DNA of 64,000 nt from Calamus simplicifolius (GCA_900491605.1 UESW01004627.1:545131-609130), one strand, 5' to 3'; counted from the stretch's first letter, positions 11,901-25,132 are shown. Numbers and translations are program-made. Notes: generated by a model not told the origin, from the sequence alone.

Positions 11901-13480
11901 TTTTTTTGAAGTGTACTCGTTGACGGCACCGCCGTTTTCCTGTAACGGCCTGTTTGGCCCCGAGGGTATTGAAGGATTTGAATGAAGCCAGAAAATTCCA
12001 TCACTTATAACTCTAGAAGGAGAGTTGTACACGACTGTGGCACGCTAAAAGCGCTCGTGGGTAGCCAAATAACCAATAGAAACGAAAGGAGGTTTCTGTT
12101 CCCTTTCAGCCACCATATTAGACGCTTCCAGTACCATTTCGTCCAGCATCACTCATTTGGATGAAACTTCATGAAAAATTACGGTATAACCCCTCGAATT
12201 TGGTTGATTTTCTCTCTTCCCACTCTACTAATACCTAGCTAAATCTTCACGTAATTAGCTGAGTGTAGCAATGAGAAAAAGAGAGAAAGCACATAAATTT
12301 TGTTTTAATTTTTATATTTTTTCTCCCAAAACAACTTGTTTTCATTGCGATTGCACTCCAAAGATTTAGTTGTGATCAATGTCTAGATTGAAATTCTCCA
12401 TTTCTCCTCGGGTCACGTTGTTTCCCTCAAAAGTTAACACCGGTGGTATAAATATCCATCAGCCCAAAACTTATATGGCCACCACCAGCTTGGATATCTA
12501 GGAGACTGTGAAGTTAGAATGCAAGCTGGCTGTCAGCTCTCGTGCAATTGCACCGTATAGCTGATTCATTGGAGAATGGTTCACATTGATTATATAGTCG
12601 TTAAGTACAGTGAGTGTCACACAAGGAGGGGGATCTGATCTCCATTACAATCTAGTACCAGATTCCGAATTATCAAACCTTATAAATTTAATTTCGTCTA
12701 CCATCTGATCGCATGGGACGTTATTTGATGGCTGGCATCTACTTTCCGCGAGTCCCATGAGATCTGCTAAACCCGTGCCGCCAGCACAATGTCGGACGTT
12801 TCCTCTATAAACAAACTAATAAGTAATAAATCTCAGCTCAACCGCGCTCCATCCTTTTGTCTTCAGTCCTCCCAACGATTAACAAATTTCTCCAATTCAA
12901 TCGCATCCAGACCGTTGCAACAGTGGGCCCACGTTAATGAGACACCATCACATGGCCCATCGGCGGTCAACGTGCGTTCCAGATTCCTTGGGCTCCTCCT
13001 CTTCCCCCCATCCCTCCATGAGATCAGATCTCCTAAAAAAATCTGTGCCAGGCGTGCATTCATGATGTTTAATAAGGAGACCGTCTGATCAAAACTTAAA
13101 TCGGACCACCGAAACCGAGCACATCGCTAATTTCCTTTTCGAGATACGCGCAGGCTGGAAGTTTTGTCGCCACGGTCCACCGTCTGATCCATGTCTATCG
13201 TCCGTAGTCTTAAAGTTGGACGACCGGCCGGACGGTTCTCGCCGAATGGACCCTACCAGACCCATTGTGGCGGGAAACTTAGCACCAACGCGGCGCATCT
13301 CGGTGGCGACTGCGCGGTTCCCAAGGCGGAAAGCTCAGTGGCGGTACCGCACCGGAGTGTGACGGGATCGTGGAAATAGATTCCATGAATTGGACAGCTC
13401 GGCTCAGCGGCTTCATCGGCTAAAGGACAAGTGGCCGGCAACGGACAAAGGACCGCATTGAGGTATTCTCGTAAATAATT
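8970..13480. other. AT-rich intergenic sequence, no gene recognised
   Basis: I see only short ORFs with no family motifs. Base composition is very AT-rich to about 11150 and more balanced from about 11500 to 13480 towards the CIP1-like gene. Short repeated phrases such as GGAAAGATTT(C/T)A(T/C)(A/C)AAA and ATCCAAAATATTTTG near 10140-11060 suggest old degraded repeats. No tRNA, rRNA or small RNA gene was recognised. Confidence 0.5.
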
Positions 13481-13499
13481 TAGAAATTGGAGGATGAAT

Positions 13500-13786
13500 T
13501 CATTCAAGAAGTTCCAAAAATAAAACCCCTCCACGCCTCCCCCCAACTCTACTGAGGCTCTTGTAGCTAACGTCGTCCAGGTGGGTTTTTTTTTTTTTGG
13601 TTGTTTCTTTTTCTTTCTTTTATAGTTCTATCTGAGGGTTTTGTTAAACTCTTGGGCTCAAAAATTTCGCTTTTTTGATCGGGATAAGTGGAGCTCGTGA
13701 ATGATTTGCTTCGGTTCTTCCAGATCTTTCGCCGCTGTTTGTTCTCTCTTTTGGGTCGATTTTGGAAGCGGGAGAAAAGATTTCAG
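13500..13786 (+). promoter_or_regulatory. Probable 5'UTR exon and core promoter region of the CIP1-like gene
   Basis: The stretch holds C-rich and CT-rich runs typical of plant 5'UTRs and ends at a good donor, TTTCAG|GTATGTTT at 13786/13787. A matching acceptor, TTGTATTTTCAG, ends at 17875, about 100 bases upstream of the ATG. This implies a 4.1-kb leader intron. A second possible donor is CGTCCAG|GTGGGT near 13581. The transcription start is not determinable here. Confidence 0.4.
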
Positions 13787-15544
13787 GTATGTTTCGATTT
13801 TTTTATTTCAGTGTTTCTTTATGTCAGGAAAGGAGAGATAATGATAGGTTCGTTTGTTTTTGATATGATTGCTATAGAAGTTTATCGGATATGCTGTGAT
13901 TTGTGCTTTTGTACTCCTGTTCTGTCTATTGTTTTGAGATGTGAGTTCGGATGGGAGTTTACGGTGCCTAGTCTGAGGCGATATATATTCTGTAGTAATT
14001 GAGATTGAGATTTTAGATGATTTGGGTGAAGGTTGGAACAAATTAGATCGAAGATTGGAACAAAATCTTGATGGACCATAAAACCATGTTATGGTAGTTT
14101 TCTTTGTAGAGAAATAGAGCGGGATGATGATCCCTAATCGGGTCTTTGTCCTTTTTTTTATTTATTTTGGGGGGGATTTCATATAGTAAAGTAGATCGGT
14201 TTTGTATAATATGTACTTTTCTTAATGAAAATTTATGGTACTTGTGAGGATTGTGCATGTGGGCTGGGTTGGATCAGCCTGATGGATTTTCTAGGCCTGA
14301 CCTATTTTGGGTGCTTTCTGCAATGCATTCGGACTAGCACGGTACGTTTGGATTTGAGTTTCAGCCCTATCATCTTTCTTGCACTGGGCCTGAGCAGATC
14401 ATCCGACTATGTTTTTTAACTTTTGATTTGCATGTGGACAAAGTTCAATTCTAACAAGTCCAAAGAAATTTGCAATTAATATTTTTACGAGCATTTCATA
14501 AAGGGAAAGCTTGCCAACTGATGACAAGTCCACTAAGACTTGTTAGGGCAAGTTAAGCCTACTAGCATTATTAGGCTTAAGTTTGGATTCTTGTGCCATT
14601 ATTTTTAGTTACTCATAATATTTAATAGGAATTCAAGGAAAAATAAACATTTGAAAGCAAGAGGAGGTTTTGCAATTCATGTATGTCACTCTACAAATAC
14701 TTTGTTGAAGAGTAACATAGAAAACCTACAACAATAGTTACCTGATGGAACCTTTCAAGCTATTCACTGAAATGCTGACATCAATCTCATTCTGAATTTC
14801 AGTCCTCCAAGCCTCTCCATACAAGTAAAATGACTTGCCTTGAAGGTCCTCACATGTGGGTTTGCACACAAACACAAAAACATGCATGTGCACACAGACA
14901 GAGAAAAAGGGTAAAACCGCATAGACCAATTGAGACTGACTGAAACTTGAACTAGATGAAACTGACTGAAACTGATCAGAACTCCTAAACAAGGTGTGTT
15001 TTGAATTGGTCTTAATCAGTACTTTGGACCTTGTATACACGGAACAACTATCAGTGACAAAGTATTTCGTATTGTAGATACATGACTTATCTGGCCCTTG
15101 AGACTAACATAGCTTAGTATGATAGCTACTTTATTATGTTATTCAGAATTGCATAAGTATCTTGACTTTAACAACAATCATATGTCAATAAACTTATCAA
15201 ATATACTTTTAAGCGAAGTCTGCAAAATTGATACTGAAATCCGTACCAGCACATTATTGATTTGGTATGGTATGATATGCACCCGTATTGATAATGTAGT
15301 CATTCTTTTCTTACTCTTAACTATAAGACCACTCGATACCGAGTGGTATGGATTGGTACCAAATTGTATCGGATAATTCAATTTGGTTCATACCAAATTG
15401 AACTACTATACCTGTACAATATAGTATGGTTAGTACAGATTGGTATGGCAGACCTTGCTTCCAAGTCTATTTTAGTTGTTCCTTTGTGAAGGACGATCTT
15501 TCATACTGTACAATGCTTTCAAACTAATATCCTATTTAAGTGGT

Positions 15545-15690
15545 GTTGCTGCCAAATCACTTGTGATGAGCGTTGGGTGAACTGAGGTCTCCATGGGCCT
15601 TCAGGAACACGAAGAGGTCGTCTTTCTCCTCTGAAAGCCTGCAAAAAATCCCGGGCCGGTAGCTCCGGCGGGGACCCTTCAACGATCAAG
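15545..15690 (-). repeat. Remnant of a gypsy LTR (U5-like), antisense in the intron
   Basis: Read on the minus strand, GGGTCCCCGCCGGAGCTACC, a CCGG-rich stretch and TTTTTTGCAGGCT closely match the U5 part of the gypsy LTR near 5995-6040. It lies just downstream (in minus-strand sense) of the SRP-receptor pseudogene. Confidence 0.5.
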
Positions 15691-15989
15691 TCAGTGGTCT
15701 GTAGAACATGAGTTTTGTAATCACGTAAAGTTTCAGAGAGAGAGAGAGAGTTTTTTTCTTCATACAGAGTTGGATACTGTCGCGTAGCCTCCTATTTCGC
15801 TCTCCGGAATAACGTTGCATGAATGAAGTGCCGGCATGGAGTGGCGAAGATCTCCCAGATAATGGGAAAAGACCAGGACAGCCATCCAGAGCTAGAGATG
15901 GGACAAAGCCGGCCGGTGGCAGCATAGAGACAACCGAGTGCCGAGGTGGCCGAGCGGAGGCAGTGGTATTTGCAGGGCTTCCCGTTCGA

Positions 15990-16517
15990 TAACCCACGCC
16001 CTTTGCCCAACTCATCACCATCACATCATCCTTACCAGAACCACCTTTACCGTCCTTTTGCTTCCCGTCTCCCTGCGACCTAACCTTCTGGTCCTGTTTC
16101 TTTCCAGCCACGGGAGGGGCCCGATTAGACTGCTTCAACTTCCTTATCTCCTCAGCATGAGCCTCGGCCTCCTTCTGGAGCTGCTGGAATATGTCATCAA
16201 ATTCATTATATGCCGGCAGGATCGTAAATCTCCGAGAACTCCTTGCGGACGGCAGCGAGGAGATCGTCAACGTAGAGGAGGTGGAGAATCCGCTGGTAGA
16301 CGGCGATGAAGACAAGACCGAGGTCGTTGTGGAAGGCCCACTTGAGCGTGTAGGCGACGCCACCCGTGGGCGCGTCGTAGCTGAAGGAGGTCTCGGCGGA
16401 GCACTCCTCGAGGAGGCATGAGCGGATAAGGGTGTCGATCGGGGAGCCCTTAAGGGCGTTGCCCCACAACCATAGGATCAGCCCGCCCCGGGTGAAGATC
16501 AGCCGCTGCTCCAACAT
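15990..16517 (-). pseudogene. SRP receptor subunit alpha (SR-alpha) N-terminal pseudogene
   Basis: Minus-strand ATG at 16517 opens MLEQRLIFTRGGLILW, then NALKGSPIDTLIRSCLLEE, YTLKWAFHNDLGLVFIAVYQ and LYVDDLLAAVRKEFSEIYDP. This is the conserved longin-like SRX domain that docks SR-alpha to SR-beta on the ER membrane. A one-base shift near 16216 and a stop follow. The next frame resumes with FDDIFQQLQKEAEAHAEEIR and the lysine-rich linker, then loses similarity near 16000. The SRP-binding NG GTPase domain is absent. No intron is seen inside the homologous stretch. It lies antisense in the inferred leader intron of the CIP1-like gene. It could be a truncated retrocopy or a fragment carried by a transposon. 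Confidence 0.75.
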
Positions 16518-16839
16518 CCATTGGAACAGGGAGAAGACCCTCCCCCACCAGGGCGGCCCCCGGGCTCCGTCTCCCCCTCCTTCAGATCAGAGAGGATCGT
16601 CCTTTTCATTGCCGGATCTGATCGGAATCAAAACGCCCCCTGAGCCGCGGAACTTCCACCCCCAAGAAATGCGGAAACAAACGGGCACCTCGGAGCTCGC
16701 TCGCCCGCTGGCCGTTCAACAGAACTATCAACAGAACATCGAACATAATATCGCGTTCGATCCTCTGATTTGCGAAGGCCGTTCTAGAGAATAAACTGCC
16801 GCTCATAGGCCTGTTAACTGGCCCATCAAGTGGCACTTA

Positions 16840-17875
16840 CCTTATTACACATTGTTGAGCCTGCCTGACAACAGCATTGTGGCACTTTGTTGCAAAACAT
16901 TGATGCAAATAGAATCATCCAAAGGCAAAAGAATGATCATTACCAATGATCCTTTTGATCAAGTTCTTATTTTCCTCTGGATCTAATTCCTTCTTCATCA
17001 AGCACCAATGCATAGATATCCCTACCAGTATCGTGGAACTTGATCCATTAATTATGGGATCATCTTGGTTGGACCATTGTCTGCAATGAAAACAGATATT
17101 TTGACACAGATAATGGCTCAAATCATTGGCTTTGAATCCAAGAGTTACGTAAAATGCCAAGAGTAAAGTAAGAAGAAAGTACAACAAGAAAGCTCTATGG
17201 TTTGGCAAAGTTCTTATTATCTAAGTGGGGTCTTTTTGATTGCTATTAGAAAATAATGTAATCTGATGAATAACACAACAAAAGTTACAAAAATCAAGAA
17301 GGAATCAGAGCATTAAATGATGATATGGATGAGTTGTTCATGCCCTTAACCATGATGATGATGATGATGTCATATATCCAAACATTCTAAACTTAACATA
17401 ATTTCCATAAAAAATGATGCATTTCCTCACAAACCTTTTTTACACCACTTCTAAACCTTTTTTCTCCTCTATATTCTATCTGTAAAAAGCTGAGTTGTGG
17501 TGTTAACATTCAATTTTTCACTCATCAGCTTTTTCTTCTTTCTAGGTTTTAACATTAATTATCTTATATGCAATAAAATTGACATGGGCTTTTAACTAGT
17601 CTCTAGAACTGAAAAGCATCTCAAATTGTAATAACTAGAACTTTTGTGGGCATTATTTACCTGTCTCTGTAGAATGGCTACATTCCTGCATTTTATGGTG
17701 TAATTAACTGTTCATTTGACCCCAAAAAAATCGATTTCAATGAGTTTTGCTAACTTGTTTTTATGTTAATTTCACTCTGACCTAATTTGTTACTTATGTA
17801 GTTTATACTACAAAAGATATGAACACTGCTATCATCTGCACATTCTGGATAAGACGTCTTTTGTTGTATTTTCAG
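16840..17875. other. Rest of the leader intron, no gene recognised
   Basis: AT-rich sequence with a short ATG/GAT trinucleotide run near 17352-17370. No coding motifs. It ends in the acceptor TTTTCAG at 17875. The left part of the same intron (13787-15540) likewise shows only AT-rich sequence and a GGTACCAAATTG-type partial palindrome near 15340-15410. Confidence 0.4.
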
Positions 17876-17976
17876 ATTCTTGGTCCTTGGGAGCTCAAAC
17901 ACAAAGAAGTTAATGGAAATAAGCTTTGCTCGGAGACTACTTTGAGTGATTCTAACTGAAGCTAGGTTTTTTAGGG

Positions 17977-20900
17977 ATGAAGAAGAAACACAGAATAGAA
18001 AAGTTCTTAACTTCCATCTTCGGGACCCATATTGATCCTGAGAACTCAGAAATACTGGAGAACAGGAAAGGTACTGCTCCTTCATAAGATATGCTTATTA
18101 TATTTTGTCCTGAGATTTCTGTCACTACTTTGTACAAATTTTACTTTCATTGATCAAAATAATACCTGGGTATGTTTCATCTTGTCTTTTGATTGATCTT
18201 TTATATAAGTGCAAGTATTTGAGATCTTTTAAAAAATTATTAGTTATAGTCTATGAGACTGTTGCCTTCATATGGTTATTGCCATAGCAGTTTGTCCAGT
18301 TTTGACATGCAAATATATTCCAATTGTTCTACAGTCTGATAGTGTATATTTAGGTTAACCTGAGTTCTTTACCAAAAAGTCGTGTAAGCTAAACAGTCAG
18401 CTTTTCCTTTTTTGCAGATATTGAGAAGAATGTGGAGAAAATACTGAAGCTGATAAAAGATGAGGAGAGTGATGCATCTGCAAATTCATCTGACAAGTCC
18501 GAACTAGCTTCCCTTATTAAGGATTTTCACAATGGCTACCAAGCTCTGTATGAACAGTATGATCATTTGATTGGGAAGTTAAAGAAGAAAGTTCACCACA
18601 AAAGAGGAAACAATGGAAGCTTTTCATTTACCTTTGGTTCCTCTGAATCAGATTCATCAGATTCAGGATCAGAAGAAATTTCTGATAAGGAAAGATCAAG
18701 CAAGATTCAAGAAGGGAAAGTGGAAATGCAGATCTCTTTAGAAGATTACCGAACTTTGCAGGAGCAGTTGGAGAATGCAAAAAGGAGAAATAATGAGCTG
18801 CAGACTGAAGCTGTGACAATGTTTGCAAAGCTTAATGAGCTTGAAGGACTCCCAGCTAATTTGGCAGAAAGGCAAACGGTAATTGAGAAATTAGAGAACA
18901 ATATCCAAACAATGGCTGAGAGTGTCAAGGTCTTGCAAGCTGAGAATGGAGATCTTAAGCAAAGGTTAGAAATTTTCTCTGAAAAAGAAGTTAACATGAA
19001 CCAAAAGATAAGAAGTTTTAATGAACAAAATGAAAATCTAATATCAGAAAATACAAAGGCTTTCAGCAGGCTAAATGATGCAGAGAAAACTATAGAAGAA
19101 TGTAGACTTGAAATTGGACGGATGAAAGATGAGATATCAAAATTGGCATCTGAAAACAAGGAAATGAAGCTAGAAATGGAAGAGGGAGCTCAGCTGGTGG
19201 ATGATTTGAATCAGCTATTAAGCAATACAAAAAAAGCAAAGGAAGCATTAAGTTCTGAAAATTTAGTGCTTCTGAGCAAGATCCAGGAGGCAGAGAAAGC
19301 TTTGGTAGACCTTAGAGATGAAGCTGACCAAAACCTGAAACTGACTACTGACCAGCTGTCTTCTGAGAATGAGCAGTTGTTGTCTGAGAATGAAAAATTG
19401 AAACTTAAGCTGGAGGATTCTCAAAGAAAAGGGGATGAACTGGAGAAGAGATTGACAGCTAGTGAAGAAGAGAAGGGAGCTTTGGAATCAGAGATTCTAA
19501 AGTCATCATTGCAGATGCAGGAGGCTGAGAATACCATTAAAGTTCTGACAACTGACTCTGAACTGTTGAAAAATGAGCAAGAAAAATTGCTGAATATTGT
19601 TGATGATTTGAGCCATCAATTACAAACCAAGAAAGAGGAAATTTGTGCTTTGCAATTGGAGCATAATGAAGCTGTGGAAAAGACTCATCAAGCACGGGAT
19701 AAAGAAGAAATGTTGTTAGTGGAAATAGAGAAAATGAAGGATGAGAACTCCCAGTTGTTGCTTAACTATGAGGACCTGAAGCAGGAAGTTAAAGCTAGAG
19801 ACCTGGAAGCATCTGAGTTAAAACAGAGCTTGGAAGCAACAAATGAAGGGAAGAATTTGTTGACCACAGAAAATCTAGCACTTTCACACAAAATAGAGCA
19901 GGCCGAACTCAAATTGAAGAATTTCCAAGCTCAGATAGAACAACTAGAAAATGATAAATCCCAGTTGTTGCTTAACTACGAGGACCTGAAGCAGGAATTG
20001 AAAGCTACAGAGCAGGCAGCATCTGAGTTAAGACAGAGCTTGGAAGCAACAAATGACCGGAAGCATTTGTTGGCTGCAGAAAATCTAGCACTTTCAAGCA
20101 AAATAGAGCAGGCTGAAATCAAGTTGAAGAATTTCAATGCTCAGATAGAACTACTAGAAAATGATAAATCTCAGTTGTTCCTTAAATCTGAGGACCTGAA
20201 GCAGGGATTGAAAGCTAGAGAGCAAGAAGCATCTGAGTTAAAACAAAGCTTGGAAGCAACAAATGACCAAAAGCATTTGTTGGCTGCAGAAAATGTAGCA
20301 CTTTCAAGCAAAATAGAGTTGGCCGAGATCAATTTGAAGAATTTCCAAGCTCAGATAGAACATCTAGAAAATGATAAATCTGAGTTGTTGCTTAACTATG
20401 AGGACTTGAAGCAAGAATTGAAAGTCAGAGAGCAGGAAGCATCAGAGTTAAAACAGAGCTTGGGAGCAACAAATGATGAGAAGCATTTGTTGACTGCAGA
20501 AAATCTAGCACTTTCAAGCAAAATAGAGCTGGATGAAATCAATTTGAAGAATTTCCAAGCCCAGATAGAGCAACTGGAAAAGGATAAATCTCAGTTGTTT
20601 CTTAATTATGAGGACCTGATGCAGGAATTGAAAGCTAGAGAGCAGGAAGCATCTGAGTTAAAACAGAGCTTGGGAGCAACAAATGACAAGAAGCATTTGT
20701 TAACCGCAGAAAATCTAGCACTTTCAAGCAAAATAGAACTGGCTGATATCGATTTGAAGAATTTCCAAGCTCAGATAGAACAACTAGAAAATGATAAATC
20801 TCAGTTGTTGCTTAACTATGAGGACCTGAAGCAGGAATTGAAAGCCAGAGAGCAGGAAGCATCTGAGCTAAAACAGAGCTTGGAAGCAACAAATGACCAG

Positions 20901-23768
20901 AAGCATTTGTTGGCCGTAGAAAACCTAGCACTTTCAAGCAAAATAGAGCTGGATGAAATCAATTCGAAGAATTTCCAAGCTCAGATAGAACAACTAGAAA
21001 ATGATAAATCTCAGTTGTTGCTTAACTATGAGGACCTGAAGCAGGAATTGAAAGCCAGAGAGCAGGAAGCATCTGAGTTCAAACAGAGCTTGGAAGCAAC
21101 AAATGACCAGAAGCATTTGTTAGCCGCAGAAAATATAGCACTTTCGAGCAAAATAGAGCTGGATGAAATCAATTTGAAGAATTTCAAAGCTCAGATAGAA
21201 CAACTAGAAAATGATAAATCTCAGTTGTTGCTTAACTATGAGGACCTGAAGCAGGAATTGCAAGTCAGAGAGCAGGAAGCATCTGAGTTAAAACAGAGCT
21301 TGGAAGCAACAAATCACCAGAAGCATTTGTTGGCCGCAGAAAATCTAGCACTTTCGAGCAACATAGAGCTGGATGAAATCAATTTGAAGAATTTCAAAGC
21401 TCGGATAGAACAACTAGAAAATGATAAATCTCAGTTGTTGCTTAACTATGAGGACCTGAAGCAGGAATTGAAAGTTAGAGAGCAGGAAGCATCTGAGTTA
21501 AAACAGAGCTTGGAAGCAACAAATGACCAGAAGCATTTGTTGGCCGCAGAAAATCTAGCACTTTCCAGCAAAATAGAGCTGGCTGATATCGATTTGAAGA
21601 ATTTCCAAGCTCAGATAGAACAACTAGAAAATGATAAATATCAGTTGTTGCTTAATTATGAGGACCTGAAGCAGGAATTGAAAGCCAGAGAGCAGGAAGC
21701 ATCTGAGTTAAAACAGAGCTTGGAAGCAGCAAATGACCAGAAGCATTTGTTGGCCGCAGAAAATCAAGCACTTTCAAGCAAAATAGAGCTGGCTGAAATC
21801 AATTTGAAGAATTTTCAAGATCAGATAGAACAACTAGAAAATGATAAATCTCAGTTGTTGCTCAACTATGTGGACCTGAAGCAGGAATTGAAAGCCAGAG
21901 AGCAGGAAGCATCTGAGTTAAAACAGAGCTTGGAAGCAACAAATGACCAGAAGCATTTGTTGGCTGCAGAAATTCTAGCACTTTCAAGCAAAATAGAGCT
22001 GGCTGAAATCAATTTGAAGAATTTCCAAGATCAGACAGAACAACTAGAAAATGATAAATCTCAGTTGCAGGTCAAACTCAATGACCTGTGTGTTGAACTT
22101 GAAGGAGCCAATCTCCAACTGAATGATCTGAATAAAGAAATTGGAGCTGCAGCAGAAGAAATTAATAAACTGACCTTTGAAAATTCAAGGTCTTTGAGTG
22201 AGTTAAAGCAGGCAGATGCTAAGAGCAAGGAACTAGATAATAAGCTGAAACAGTTGAAAGAAGAAAACTTGATACTGCAAGAGCACAAAAGCAAGCTAGG
22301 TGATGCTGAGAAGATCATAGATGACTTAGAGGCTGAAGCAGAACAACTAAGAAGTGGTAAATCTCAGTTGCAGATTGAAATGGATGATCTGAATCTCAAA
22401 TTGGAAGCAACGCATCTCCAATTGGCTGATCTGAACAGAGAAATTGGAGCTGCAGGGGAAGAAAAAAATACATTGACCTCAAAGTTAGAACAGGCAGATG
22501 CTACTGTTAAGAAACTAGAAATTGAGCTGCAACAGCTGAGAGAAGAAAATTCCATTCTGCAGCAAAGGAAAGAAGATCTGTGCAATCAAAACACTGCTCT
22601 GGAGAGAAGGCTGGAGGAAACAAGAGCTGAAGTGTTAGCTATCCAGGAGAAGCTCGAAGAAGTACTGAAGGAAGCATCCATGCGTGCTAATGAACTTCAA
22701 ATGGAGCTAGATTTGCTGTACATCCAGAAAAACAAAATGGAAGAACAAATGAAAATTATTATGGATGGATGCTCAGAAAATCAGATTTTGATGAATGACT
22801 TGGAAGACAACCTAACTAGTAAAATTTTTGATCAGGTAACTATGCTGGAAGAGCTGAGAGGTAGCTTCCATGAATTGCTTCAGACGTGCAAGCAATTCAA
22901 AGATCAGTATCAGGAGTTACGTGCAAAGCTTCATGGTGTGGAGACTGTTAACAAAGAGCAGAACAAAGAAATAAGGAATTTTATGGAGAGTCACAATGAA
23001 CTCCTGGAGAATTTCTCACTTTCTAAATCAGAAAAGGCAGATGCTGATAAAGAGATTGCAAGGTTACATAGACAAGTTCAGACACTTGAAGTCCAGTTGC
23101 GCTTATTGAATCAGAAGCTTAAAATTACTGAAACTGAAAACAAGGAGAAAGAAGAAAAAAATAAGAAGATGGTGAATGTGTTGCGGGAGAAATGCACAGA
23201 ACTTGAAGAACAGATGCAAGCATCTGGTAAAAAGTTGGATTTCTTGGGAAATGAGCTTATAGGAGTGAAGGCAGCAGTCAACTCTGTGATTTCAGCTTTA
23301 GATACCAAACTCAATGAGCTAGAATCTCTCTTTGAGCAGAAGCACTGTCAAATCCTAAGTAGATTATCGGTATGTACGGAAGAGCTAAAGACCCTCAGGG
23401 ATAAGTTGGAGGAGCAGCTTTATGAGATGGAAGTACTGATAACAGAGAAGCATGAGCTGACAGTGAGATTAAAATACAAGGATGGGATCATCTTGATGTT
23501 AAAGGATGAGGCAGGGAGTCTAGGGGCTAAGTTGGCTGAGAAGGAAAAAGAATTGGAGAAATTGATGAGAAATATTGATGGGTCTCAGAGGAAGATGATG
23601 GATCTGGAGAAGAAGATGAAGGAGAAGGAAGAGGAGGTGCTGTCTAAGAATGACGAGAAAAGGGAGGCAATAAGACAGTTGTGCTTATTGATCGAATACC
23701 ACCGTGAGAAGTGTGACTATCTTTTTCAATACCTCTCTCCATTGCTTAAGAGAAGCAGACGTGCATAG
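17977..23768 (+). CDS. CIP1: COP1-interactive protein 1 (CIP1)-like coiled-coil protein
   Basis: Two coding exons: 17977-18070 and 18418-23768, split by a 347-bp GT-AG intron (AGGAAAG|GTACTG ... TTTGCAG|ATATTG). They join in phase (NRK|DIEKNVEK) to give 1,814 residues. The ATG gives MKKKHRIEKFLTSIFGTHID, the typical N-terminus of plant CIP1 proteins. The first ~95 residues, with YQALYEQYDHLIGKL, resemble the NAB actin-binding domain of NET/CIP1 proteins. An acidic Ser-rich segment (SSESDSSDSGSEE) follows, then about 1,600 residues of heptad coiled coil. The end, EKREAIRQLCLLIEYHREKC, is the conserved CIP1/NET C-terminal motif. Arabidopsis CIP1 was found as a cytoskeleton-associated partner of the photomorphogenesis repressor COP1. 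An internal block of eleven 70-residue repeats is unusual. No stop or frameshift is seen, so the gene looks functional. Confidence 0.88.
19749..22058 (+). repeat. Eleven 210-bp tandem repeats inside the CIP1-like coding sequence
   Basis: Units start every 210 bp (19749, 19959, 20169 ... 21849). Each encodes 70 residues, exactly ten heptads, beginning SQLLLNYEDLKQELKAREQE and ending NFQAQIEQLENDK. Units 6-11 differ at few bases, whereas units 1-5 have diverged more (for example SLGATNDEK, SQLFLKSEDL). The frame is never broken. Confidence 0.97.
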
Positions 23769-25132
23769 TAAAACTCTTGTTTTCCTCATGTCTTCTGTCA
23801 CTGTGATTTTGGATAATCAGTTGGATTGTTATATTCACTGTTAGTTGGAATGGCCCATGTGAGAAGAGAATGGAAGCTGTGCTTCAGCTCAGCATGAAAT
23901 CATTTGAAAACCTTTATTCCATTTGGAAAATGCTAAGGTGAGTTCGGGCATGCTTCGGCTACAAAGAGAGTGAATGTGGCAGGCGGACCGGGGGAACGCC
24001 ACTCTCCAAAGAAGCGCACTTTTATCCAAATTACTCTAGGTATTTTCTTTCAAAATTCAAGAATTCATTTATTGTTGTTGTGCTGTAAAAATATAGCTTC
24101 AGCGGACAGGGATACTCTAGTAGCTCCCTGTAGAGAAATAATGGACTTGCTAGCTGGATTTTCTGCATTAAAATATCTTCTGTGTGCACAATACAAATTG
24201 ATTTCCTTTTTGCAGCTACTTTCAGCTTAGTTAGAATTCTCCTGATTCAGCTTTTCGATACAAAACCAAGATTCTTATTACTACTTTTTGTTTCATTTTT
24301 GGTCCTCTATCTCGCACTTGCTGTTAAGTTGCTAGTGGTATAGGTGCTCATATAATGTAAGCTATGTTTTACTTTATCGGCTGACAACAGATTTTACTTG
24401 GGGACTCGACCATAAAACTGGACAACCTCCCTTCTATTGTTCTCATTGGTTGCTGGTGCAGCAACCTTTCTAAATCTAATTATGTTGCCTTCAACTACCA
24501 AAACAAATCTATTTACGCTATCAGATCCATGCGATGGGCGTTTCGATTCCACCAAAGGTTAGGAGAAAGTTCTGATGACAGCTGTCATGTCCAAAAGGAA
24601 AGTTATATGCAACTTGGATGAACTGGTAGGATCACATGAAATCTTGTTTTGAGGCTCATTGGATGCAAACGGAACTACAGCTGCCGGCAAAGTCTGTTCT
24701 TTCTGATGGTCGAAGGCATGGTATCAACCGGCCACGGGATCATTGGAACGCTTGAGGTGATGTTAAGTTGCTGCGCACGGCCCCATCATGCCATGGGAAT
24801 GAAATATTTAAGGGAGAAATGCAGCCTATAAACCTGGAACAATACATTCCTAAAATTCACCAAAACGATATAGTCTCTCCCTACCATTGCTTTCGCTGAT
24901 TTCTCTGATTCTCTCCTACCTTTGCTTCCTATCCTGAGAACGAACGATCGACAGCTTTATCTTACACCACCAAGCACCATTGTTTTGACAAGCAAGGAAA
25001 AAATCAATCCTAGCGGCTTACCTACTGCCTCCAGCAGTAGTTCTGGTGGACCAGACACGGACACGGATGGTGAAGGGTCAGGTGTCCTGTATTTCTTGCC
25101 AACACGCATGTAATAGCCCAATGAGCTTTATT
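23769..25132. other. 3'UTR of the CIP1-like gene and intergenic sequence
   Basis: The first few hundred bases are T-rich and likely 3'UTR, though no single poly(A) signal can be chosen. From about 24400 to 25130 there are only short ORFs with no motif I recognise. It ends at the target duplication of the MULE. Confidence 0.4.

Noticed and set aside
14738..15040. Minus-strand 100-residue ORF in the leader intron
   Set aside because: No recognisable motif, low-complexity Ser/Val content and no splice or promoter context.
15686..16010. Possible coding extension of the SR-alpha pseudogene to 15686
   Set aside because: After about 16000 the translated sequence no longer resembles SR-alpha, and a GA microsatellite lies near 15738-15752.
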